NCBI GenBank assembly: GCA_022510865.1
Contig: JAFLSQ010000001.1
Location: 1-64,000 of the forward strand
From: Treponema sp.
GTDB taxonomy: Bacteria; Spirochaetota; Spirochaetia; Treponematales; Treponemataceae
DNA length: 64,000 nt
Direction of reading: 5' to 3'
This document shows positions 58,326 to 64,000 of the stretch, one piece after another. Position 1 is the first letter of the stretch, and each line of letters opens with the position of its first letter. The position numbers were made by a program, and so were the translations under genes. The notes beneath the pieces are model-generated. The model saw nothing but the letters and a program-made list of their open reading frames with translations. It ran no database searches and was not told the DNA's origin.

Positions 58326-59744
58326 GTGGCAAACAGAATAAGTCAGACAGCCTCGCAAACTCAGTCGCAGCGTCAGCGGATTTCCCAGCGTCAGATTCAG
58401 GCGCTGCAATTCCTTACGATGAGCACGGTTGACCTGCGTGACGCGATTTACAAAGAAGTGAGCGCGAATCCTGCGCTGGAAATTGTGCGGGACAATCGCA
58501 ATTCCGGCGAATTCCAGTATTCCGCAAAAGGCGCGTCGAATCAGATGCTGGAGAACAACGCGGACAGAAACGAGTCGCTGCAACATCATCTTATGCATCA
58601 GCTGAATTCCATGAGCCTTTCTGATGATGAGAGGATGCTCTGCCAGAAACTCATTTATAATCTGGATGAGAACGGATGTTACGGCTCGCTTCTTGCCCCC
58701 GAGACGCTGATTGACAGGACGCGCCCCCTGCAAAATCAGAGAATGCTGGCGCACTGCATTGATATGATTCAGCGGATGGATCCGGTGGGAACTTGCTGCC
58801 GCACGCTGGAAGAGAGCCTTTTTGTCCAGGCGCAGTTGAGCAATCAGGCGGATGACCTCACCCTTTTTATTCTGGACGGTCACATTGAGATGCTGAACCC
58901 GCCGGAGCCTCAGCGCATTCTGAAAAAACTTGCGGATTTTAAAACCGAGTGGCATAAAAAAGCGTTCGCCCCGGAAATCGCGCTGGACAAAATCACGCTT
59001 TCTCTGGATGCGGTGGAAAAATCACTGCGTCTCATCCTGAGCCTGAACCCGCGTCCTGCGCAGGGATATTCCGTGGACTCCCGCTCGGAATACGAGAAAC
59101 CCGATGTGATTCTGAGCGTTGAGCGGCAGGACGGCCGGCTTGCATCCGATGAGATATGGCGCGGACTTGTTGGCGGCGATGATTCCTGCCATTTTCAGAT
59201 AAAATACGCTTCCGGCGCGCTTCCAGAACTGCGCCTTGCCCCCGATTTTTCTTTTGATAAAGAGAATTACGCGCGCGCAAAGGCGTTCATTGAAAATCTT
59301 GCGTACCGCGAGAACACCCTTGTCCTGCAATGCTGCTATATTGTGAAAGCCCAGCGGAATTTCTTTCTGCACGGCCCCGGCAACCTGAATGTGCTCACAC
59401 GGCGCGCTCTGGCGCAGTCGCTCGGGCTGCACGAGTCCACGGTTTCCAGAATGTCTGCGCGGAACAACAGCAAGTACATCCAGACAGAATACGGACTTTT
59501 TCCCACAAGTTATTTTTTCAGTTCGGGCGTGTCGGCGGCGGACGGTGCGGAAAAAGTCTCGGCAGAAAAAATCAAAAAAAAGATGGCGGATTTGCTCGCC
59601 TCAAACCCGGATTTATCTGACCTGGATTTGACGCAGCATCTCAACGGCGAGGGCATAAAAATAGCGCGGCGCACTGTGGCAAAATACCGCGCTCAAATTG
59701 GAATAAAAAACTCGTACTCGCGCAAAAATCCGTCAGGATTTTAA
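58326..59744 (+). CDS. rpoN: RNA polymerase sigma-54 factor
   Basis: A 472-aa sigma factor for -24/-12 promoters. The Gln-rich N-terminal activator-interacting region (QTQSQRQRISQRQIQALQFL) is followed by the core-binding domain, a helix-turn-helix (about 360-385; AQSLGLHESTVSRMSARNNS) and the RpoN box ARRTVAKYR near the C-terminus, which reads the -24 element. The start is GTG at 58326, with no Shine-Dalgarno and a -10 box 6 nt upstream. hpf is next to it but convergent. Its target in this window is hsp20. Confidence 0.96.
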   Translation: MANRISQTASQTQSQRQRISQRQIQALQFLTMSTVDLRDAIYKEVSANPALEIVRDNRNSGEFQYSAKGASNQMLENNADRNESLQHHLMHQLNSMSLSDDERMLCQKLIYNLDENGCYGSLLAPETLIDRTRPLQNQRMLAHCIDMIQRMDPVGTCCRTLEESLFVQAQLSNQADDLTLFILDGHIEMLNPPEPQRILKKLADFKTEWHKKAFAPEIALDKITLSLDAVEKSLRLILSLNPRPAQGYSVDSRSEYEKPDVILSVERQDGRLASDEIWRGLVGGDDSCHFQIKYASGALPELRLAPDFSFDKENYARAKAFIENLAYRENTLVLQCCYIVKAQRNFFLHGPGNLNVLTRRALAQSLGLHESTVSRMSARNNSKYIQTEYGLFPTSYFFSSGVSAADGAEKVSAEKIKKKMADLLASNPDLSDLDLTQHLNGEGIKIARRTVAKYRAQIGIKNSYSRKNPSGF

Positions 59745-59758
59745 ATCCGCTAGGATTT
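59726..59758. repeat. two tandem 16-bp palindromes at the rpoN/hpf junction
   Basis: AAATCCGTCAGGATTT (59726-59741) and AAATCCGCTAGGATTT (59743-59758) are one base apart and each can form a 6-bp hairpin. They cover both stop codons. They may act as a weak bidirectional terminator, though no T tract follows. Confidence 0.55.
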
Positions 59759-60040
59759 CTCCTGAATCTTGTCTTTCTCCTTTTTGATTTTGTTGTCGAG
59801 CACGTCCATCATTTTGTTCAGCGCGGCTCCAAAATCGTAATCCTCGCCGGTCACGTGAGCCTGCATCCCCCACTTAAAATTCACGGTGGTATCAAAAGAA
59901 TACGCCTTATCGTGCTTAATCTTCATCAGAAGGTCAACAATCAAATCATCGGCATAAGAAATCCGCTTGAGTTTGGTATCTATCATATCCGTCTGCTTCT
60001 GATCGAGCGTGAAGCCCACAGCGTTGATTGATGGTGTCAT
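59750..60040 (-). CDS. hpf: ribosome hibernation promoting factor, short form
   Basis: A 96-aa HPF/RaiA family protein (INAVGFTLDQKQTDMIDTKL; FGAALNKMMDVLDNKIKKEK) with the beta-alpha-beta-beta-beta-alpha pattern and no long C-terminal dimerisation domain. It binds resting 30S subunits. The start at 60040 follows AAGGAGA. Linkage with rpoN is common in bacteria, but here the two are convergent. Confidence 0.85.
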   Translation of the reverse strand: MTPSINAVGFTLDQKQTDMIDTKLKRISYADDLIVDLLMKIKHDKAYSFDTTVNFKWGMQAHVTGEDYDFGAALNKMMDVLDNKIKKEKDKIQEKS

Positions 60041-60082
60041 AATTTTCTCCTTGGTTTGATTCTGGCAAACCGCCCTCATCAA

Positions 60083-60111
60083 AATATACCACGCAATCTG
60101 CTAAAAAACAA
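60083..60111 (-). promoter_or_regulatory. promoter of hpf
   Basis: On the minus strand TTGTTT (60111-60106), 17-nt spacer ending TGG, TATATT (60088-60083). Start near 60076, leader about 36 nt. Confidence 0.65.
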
Positions 60112-60154
60112 ATTTATATTTCAGCGGATTTTTAAACCTGCCCCGTAAAACCCA

Positions 60155-60218
60155 CGCGGATTCCATGGCCCGCACCGTTTGATTTAAACGGTGGTTAGAT
60201 TCGAACGGTGCGGTTGCG
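60155..60218 (+). repeat. 64-bp palindromic intergenic element, copy 2
   Basis: CCGCACCGTT (60170-60179) and AACGGTGCGG (60204-60213) are perfect 10-bp arms; ACCGTTT (60174-60180) can instead pair with AAACGGT (60186-60192). It is about 92 % identical to the reverse complement of 54877-54940. The rest of the 383-nt hpf/exported-protein spacer holds only the two promoters and a leader hairpin. Confidence 0.75.
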
Positions 60219-60335
60219 ACGGCACTTTTTATGCCTGCGGGCGTGTCGTGAAAAACCAGTGGAAAACATCGGCAAACGATGAAAATCCTTGGAAAAAAAC
60301 GCAGAAAAGTAATCGAAAATCTTTGAAGTTTTTAT

Positions 60336-60364
60336 TTTACAAGTGCGCAAACAGGGGTTATAAT
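60336..60364 (+). promoter_or_regulatory. strong promoter of the duplicated-domain exported protein
   Basis: TTTACA (60336-60341), 17-nt spacer, TATAAT (60359-60364). Start near 60371, leader about 53 nt. Confidence 0.8.
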
Positions 60365-60375
60365 TAAAATCAGTC

Positions 60376-60406
60376 GATGTGAAAAAACCACCGTTTTTTT
60401 TACATC
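60376..60406 (+). other. 5'-end hairpin in the leader
   Basis: GATGTGAAAAAA (60376-60387) pairs with TTTTTTTACATC (60395-60406), 12 bp with one G-U, starting about 5 nt from the 5' end of the mRNA and ending before AGGAGG. Such hairpins often protect mRNA of abundant envelope proteins. Confidence 0.6.
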
Positions 60407-60423
60407 ATAACTCAGGAGGAATT

Positions 60424-61383
60424 ATGAAAAAAATCTTAACTGCAATTTCTATGATTGCGGTGCTGGCAACAGCGGCGGTCGCAGAAACTTTCGTTTTTGA
60501 TGTTACCGCAAGCTCGCAGGGGAAAAAAATTGCCGTTCCTTACAACTCGTATGGTCCCAACTATCAGGCAAATGCTAATTTTACTCCGCTTGTCAAGGGC
60601 AAGAAACCAAAGAAGGGCGACACGGTTGAAATCTACGCCAAAGGAACATCAGACATTGACCTTCCGTACATTCGCGTCGATTTGGTTGACACAAGTGCAG
60701 CCGCAAATTACTGGACGGTTCTGACACCGGACAGTCAGAAAGAACAGCTTGGCGTGACGGGAATTAAAGCGGGAACACCGTTTGAAATTCACATGACTTA
60801 CACATTGGACAAAGATGTTAAGGGTGCGATTGAATTCATCATGGCTTATGATGACGGCGACCGCGCGGCGGAATTCGGCAAAGTGAATAAAGCTGCCACT
60901 CTCACATTCGAGCAGGTTGTAAAATCAAGCGATTTCTCAAAAGTCAAGACGCGCAAACCAAAGACAATCAAAGTGAATGTAACAGACGCAATCAAACTGA
61001 TTGAGATGACTCCCGCAATGGACAATGGGCAGATAGTCTGGTATCAGGCAATCTTCTCTATCACAGAGCTGTTCAAGGATGACCTGCCGATTAAAGGCGA
61101 CAAGATTACCCTCACATACAAGGGAACCGCAGACATCGCCATTCCGGAGCTGAAACTCACACTTGTTGAGAACACAGCGGCTGTCGGCTGGTGGCGTGAC
61201 CTTGTTGCAGATGATTTTGATTCAAAATTCTACACTTGGGCAAAGGACATTGAGCCTGGCAAAGTGTTCAACGCAAGTGTCACAATTCCAATCAATGTTT
61301 CTGTTGAGGAAGGAATTTCCATTCAGATGTTCTATGAGCCGTTTGAAGGCTCGAAAGGAACTTTCATTAAGTTCGCAAAATAA
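60424..61383 (+). CDS. exported protein with two homologous beta domains
   Basis: A 319-aa protein with a signal peptide (KKILTAISMIAVLATAAVAE). The mature part is an internal duplication: domain 1 (about 21-175) and domain 2 (about 190-319) share KGDTVEIYAKGTSDIDLPYI / KGDKITLTYKGTADIAIPEL followed by LVDTSAAANYW / LVENTAAVGWW. The beta-rich, aromatic pattern resembles carbohydrate-binding modules, which is inference. It has a strong promoter, AGGAGG and its own terminator, so it is probably abundant. Confidence 0.85.
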   Translation: MKKILTAISMIAVLATAAVAETFVFDVTASSQGKKIAVPYNSYGPNYQANANFTPLVKGKKPKKGDTVEIYAKGTSDIDLPYIRVDLVDTSAAANYWTVLTPDSQKEQLGVTGIKAGTPFEIHMTYTLDKDVKGAIEFIMAYDDGDRAAEFGKVNKAATLTFEQVVKSSDFSKVKTRKPKTIKVNVTDAIKLIEMTPAMDNGQIVWYQAIFSITELFKDDLPIKGDKITLTYKGTADIAIPELKLTLVENTAAVGWWRDLVADDFDSKFYTWAKDIEPGKVFNASVTIPINVSVEEGISIQMFYEPFEGSKGTFIKFAK

Positions 61384-61401
61384 ATCAGCTGAATAGACAG
61401 C

Positions 61402-61431
61402 AAAAAGGCTGCCCGAATGGGCAGCCTTTTT
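61402..61431. terminator. bidirectional intrinsic terminator
   Basis: AAAAAGGCTGCCC and GGGCAGCCTTTTT form a perfect 13-bp stem with a 4-nt loop. It serves the exported protein gene (+) and possibly the convergent AICAR transformylase gene (-). Confidence 0.9.
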
Positions 61432-61514
61432 ATTTCCCGCCGATTTCAGCACGTGATTTTCAGACCGCAGTCTGCAATCAGCAGGGCTTGCAAAAACTGG
61501 CTTAAAATCCAGAA

Positions 61515-62690
61515 CTAGTGATGGAACAACCGGATGCCGTTGAAGCACATGACCATGCCGTAACTGTCCGCCGACTGAATCACAAGGTCGTCGCGCACAG
61601 AGCCTCCCGGCTGGGCAATCACCGTCACGCCGGATTTGTGCGCGCGGTCAATGTTGTCGCCGAACGGGAAAAAAGCGTCACTGCCAAGGGCAACATCCGT
61701 GTTTTTTGAAATCCACGCGGCTTTCTGGTCGCGGGTGAAGACATCCGGGCGCACCTTAAAAATCTTCTGCCACTTGCCGTCCGCAAGCACATCATCATAT
61801 TCCTCGCCAATGTACACGTCAATGGCGTTGTCGCGGTCGGCGCGTTTGATTCCGTCCACAAACTGCAATCCGAGCACCTGCGGACTCTGGCGCAGCCACC
61901 AGTTGTCGGCCTTCTGCCCCGCAAGGCGCGTGCAGTGGACGCGGCTCTGCTGCCCAGCCCCAATGCCGATTGCCTGCCCGTCTTTCACAAAGCACACAGA
62001 ATTTGACTGCGTGTATTTGAGCACAATCAGCGAGATGATGAGATTGCGCTTGTCGTCCGAAGAGAGCGTCTTATTTTTTGTGACGATGTTCGACAGTGCC
62101 GATTTCTCATCGATTTTTAAAAAATTGTGCCCCTGCTCGAATGTCACGCCAAAAACCTGCTTGCGCTCCAAGTCAGCGGGAACATAATCCGCATCAATCT
62201 GAATGACGCAGTAATTTCCACCTTTTTTCGCCTTCAAAATCTCAAGCGCTTTCTGCGAATAGCCCGGCGCAATAATTCCGTCCGAGACTTCTTTTTTAAT
62301 CAAAAGCGCGGTGGACTCATCGCACTCATCGCTCAAAGAAATGAAGTCGCCGAACGAGCTCATTCTGTCCGCACCGCGCGCACGCGCATACGCGCAGGCA
62401 AGGGCGGTAAGCTCCACGCCGTCAGTAAAATAAATCTGCTTTAAAGTTTCGCTTAAAGGAACGCCGACGGCCGCACCCGCGGGACTGACGTGCTTAAAAC
62501 TTGTGGCGGCAGGAAGCCCGGTCGCCTCTTTAAGCTCTTTCACAAGCTGCCAGCCGTTCAGCGCGTCCAGAAGATTGATGTACCCCGGCCGTCCGTTCAA
62601 AACGGTGATGGGAAGCTCGCCGTTTTCCATAAAAACCCGAGCCGGCTTCTGATTCGGGTTGCATCCGTATTTCAATTCAAGTTCTTTCAT
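61515..62690 (-). CDS. stand-alone AICAR transformylase (PurH C-domain type)
   Basis: A 391-aa enzyme for the penultimate step of purine synthesis, formylating AICAR with 10-formyl-THF. The transformylase signatures are present (ATSFKHVSPAGAAVG; IGIGAGQQSRVHCTRLAGQK; SDAFFPFGDNIDRAHKSGVT; VIAQPGGSVRDDLV), but the N-terminal IMP cyclohydrolase domain of ordinary PurH is wholly absent and not encoded next to it. The start at 62690 gives the family N-terminus MKELELKYG; a TACTAT box ends 6 nt upstream, so it too may be leaderless. Confidence 0.92.
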   Translation of the reverse strand: MKELELKYGCNPNQKPARVFMENGELPITVLNGRPGYINLLDALNGWQLVKELKEATGLPAATSFKHVSPAGAAVGVPLSETLKQIYFTDGVELTALACAYARARGADRMSSFGDFISLSDECDESTALLIKKEVSDGIIAPGYSQKALEILKAKKGGNYCVIQIDADYVPADLERKQVFGVTFEQGHNFLKIDEKSALSNIVTKNKTLSSDDKRNLIISLIVLKYTQSNSVCFVKDGQAIGIGAGQQSRVHCTRLAGQKADNWWLRQSPQVLGLQFVDGIKRADRDNAIDVYIGEEYDDVLADGKWQKIFKVRPDVFTRDQKAAWISKNTDVALGSDAFFPFGDNIDRAHKSGVTVIAQPGGSVRDDLVIQSADSYGMVMCFNGIRLFHH

Positions 62691-62865
62691 ATCAACATAG
62701 TAATGCAAATCAGGATTTTTGGGTAGAGGCGCAGAATTTTTGACTGGCGATTGCCTGCCTGATTTTCAGCCCCGCTTTTTCCCGCTGATGACAACCGCCT
62801 GTGATTTTTGAGCCACGCGCGCTTACATCACAAAAAATCGCCAGAGCGCAGTCCGCAGGAGTTTA

Positions 62866-63519
62866 TCACTGGTTGATTGTTCCCGGAGTTCCCGTGCTGT
62901 CTGGCGGACTGGTGTTTTTATCCAGCTGCTGGAAAATCCGTTTGGCAATGGCACTTATGGTGTAGATTATGAATTCCGGGCCGATGAACGCGCCCACTGC
63001 GAGCGTCACACGATTCCAGAAAATTATTGCGATTTCCAGAGCCACAAGGACGACAAGAAAAATTGTCCTGCCAAAGTACTGGACGCAAATCCCGAGCGAG
63101 TTTTTTATCATGTTTTTGAGGGTGTTGTCGTAGCGGGCAATCAGCGGATAAGCGTACAAATTTGTGGCAATCACAATCGCGGTGAAAAAAATCGCGCCAA
63201 GAATCGCGATAAAGCCAATGCCGTCCGCTTTTGCGACAACCTGCCAGATTAAAAATGCGGCGTAAACGCACGGTGCGGTAATCAGCCACATGAAAGTGCC
63301 CTGACGGAAATTCGCGCGGAACGCCTTGACGAACATCCGGGCAACATAGCCTTCTTCCTCGTCAACCATTTTGAGCGTGACGGAGAAAGCCGCGCAGGTT
63401 GCCGCGCCCACGGTAAAAACCGGCAGGCTGAATACGAGCCAGAGAATGTTCAGCACGAGCACGTCCATCGCGCGGTTCATAAACCGCCAGAACCCGCCGT
63501 TGATATTGAAAAGTCCCAT
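62866..63519 (-). CDS. YesL-family (DUF624) membrane protein
   Basis: A 217-aa integral membrane protein with about five helices. It opens with the family-type sequence NGGFWRFMNRAMDVLVLNIL and has FSLPVFTVGAATCAAFSVTL. YesL-type proteins are usually encoded with sugar ABC transporters, and the gene upstream on the same strand encodes a solute-binding protein, which fits. The biochemical role is unknown. Confidence 0.85.
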   Translation of the reverse strand: MGLFNINGGFWRFMNRAMDVLVLNILWLVFSLPVFTVGAATCAAFSVTLKMVDEEEGYVARMFVKAFRANFRQGTFMWLITAPCVYAAFLIWQVVAKADGIGFIAILGAIFFTAIVIATNLYAYPLIARYDNTLKNMIKNSLGICVQYFGRTIFLVVLVALEIAIIFWNRVTLAVGAFIGPEFIIYTISAIAKRIFQQLDKNTSPPDSTGTPGTINQ

Positions 63520-63543
63520 GCAGAAAATCTATCAGAATTTAAA

Positions 63544-63579
63544 ATAAAAAAACAGGCGGAAAGCAAGTTTCCGCCTGTT
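63544..63579 (-). terminator. intrinsic terminator after the solute-binding protein gene
   Basis: AACAGGCGGAAA (63551-63562) pairs with TTTCCGCCTGTT (63568-63579); on the minus strand it runs into seven T residues, just before the YesL-type gene. Confidence 0.9.
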
Positions 63580-63599
63580 CTGCAAGAAAAATCGCTGGT

Positions 63600-64000
63600 T
63601 TAGTTTGTAGCGGCTCTTTCTGCGGCTGCGCGTTTCTGCGCCTGCTCTGCGTAGAACGCCTCAAGGTCATCCCAACCGTAGGCTTTGCAATCAGAAATCA
63701 TTTTTGCAACGATTCTGTCGTAGTCCGCGTCAGAGGTTGCGTAAATCGCATTCCAAGAAGAAGTTTTGATTGCCTCGCAGACCTGTGTTTTCTTCATGTC
63801 AAGCTCGGTTGGAACCGGCTGGGCTGAATACAGTGTTCCGGGTGCAAGCTGATAGTTAAACTTCTGGAGGTATGCGTCCGGATTCGCCGCGCCTGCCCAT
63901 TCGCGCCAAGATTTCTCAATCGCGTACTGCGCGTCTTTTAGCTCTGAGGGCCAGAAGTAGCGGTTGTAAGTCTCGCCGTCTGTAAGCGGGTTTGTGGCAT
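63600..64000 (-). CDS. 3' part of an extracellular solute-binding protein gene (partial)
   Basis: The last 132 codons of a gene that continues beyond the window. The open frame includes ETYNRYFWPSELKDAQYAIE, a Trp/Tyr-rich stretch, and the end DYDRIVAKMISDCKAYGWDD followed by an Ala/Arg-rich tail. This is the usual C-terminus of large family-1 sugar-binding lipoproteins of ABC importers (LipO/YtcQ type). An internal Met at 63797 is not the start. The neighbouring YesL-type gene supports a carbohydrate-uptake locus. Confidence 0.75.
   Translation of the reverse strand, partial: ATNPLTDGETYNRYFWPSELKDAQYAIEKSWREWAGAANPDAYLQKFNYQLAPGTLYSAQPVPTELDMKKTQVCEAIKTSSWNAIYATSDADYDRIVAKMISDCKAYGWDDLEAFYAEQAQKRAAAERAATN

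Noticed and set aside
58281-58955. 225-codon N-terminal extension of the DUF1015 gene
   Set aside because: It lies opposite rpoN and has no family-like sequence; the start at 58280 has a promoter directly upstream.

Overview
The window comes from a spirochaete of the genus Treponema, most likely a host-associated (gut, rumen or oral) species. I infer this from protein sequence, not from a database search. The main clues are the ribosomal gene order, RpoB carrying Asn where E. coli has Ser531, many small lipoproteins with spirochaete-like lipoboxes, and a cNMP-protein/murB/cysS/ECF-sigma neighbourhood that, from memory, resembles T. pallidum.

Layout. 1-15.1 kb is a mixed region. It holds a lipoprotein, a flavin reductase-rubredoxin fusion, trpS, a glucosaminidase lipoprotein, and a tightly overlapping minus-strand operon: cysS, ECF sigma factor, zinc anti-sigma factor, IPT/TIG plus transglutaminase-like protein, archaeal-type UMP kinase. 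These are followed by murB, a tandem cNMP-binding regulator, small exported proteins, a TPR protein and a PilZ protein. 15.3-43.7 kb is one long minus-strand block of translation and transcription genes: tRNA-Thr, rpmG, tRNA-Trp, secE, nusG, rplKAJL, rpoBC, rpsLG, then tuf and the S10, spc and alpha clusters down to rplQ. fusA is absent beside tuf, and adk, map and infA are absent after secY. 43.9-54.8 kb holds cysE, a candidate small RNA, radA, a small heat-shock gene behind a sigma-54 promoter, pgsA-like, a cytidylate-kinase-like gene, a Nudix hydrolase, a lipoprotein/LysM pair, a PC4-like protein, and an hprK-ptsH-lexA-holA operon. 54.8-64 kb holds small exported proteins, an orphan DNA methyltransferase, a DUF1015 protein divergent from rpoN, hpf, a stand-alone AICAR transformylase, a YesL-type membrane protein and the 3' end of a solute-binding protein gene.

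How the genes work together. rpoN (58.3 kb) supplies the sigma factor that the near-consensus -24/-12 promoter before hsp20 (46.58 kb) needs. An 11-bp inverted repeat about 150-210 bp upstream is a plausible enhancer site. The ECF sigma/anti-sigma pair is translationally coupled to a membrane-anchored TIG protein whose transglutaminase fold has Ala in place of the catalytic Cys, which suggests an envelope-sensing module. HprK/HPr is co-transcribed with LexA and DNA polymerase III delta.

Other signals. Several genes (cNMP regulator, hprK, murB, methyltransferase, DUF1015, rpoN) have a -10 box ending 6-7 nt before the start codon and no Shine-Dalgarno, which indicates leaderless mRNAs. A 64-bp palindromic element occurs twice in opposite orientation, each copy in a divergent intergenic region. 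A minus-strand promoter and intrinsic terminator at 44.80-44.93 kb define an unannotated RNA of about 98 nt. No CRISPR array, insertion sequence, prophage or rRNA gene was seen.
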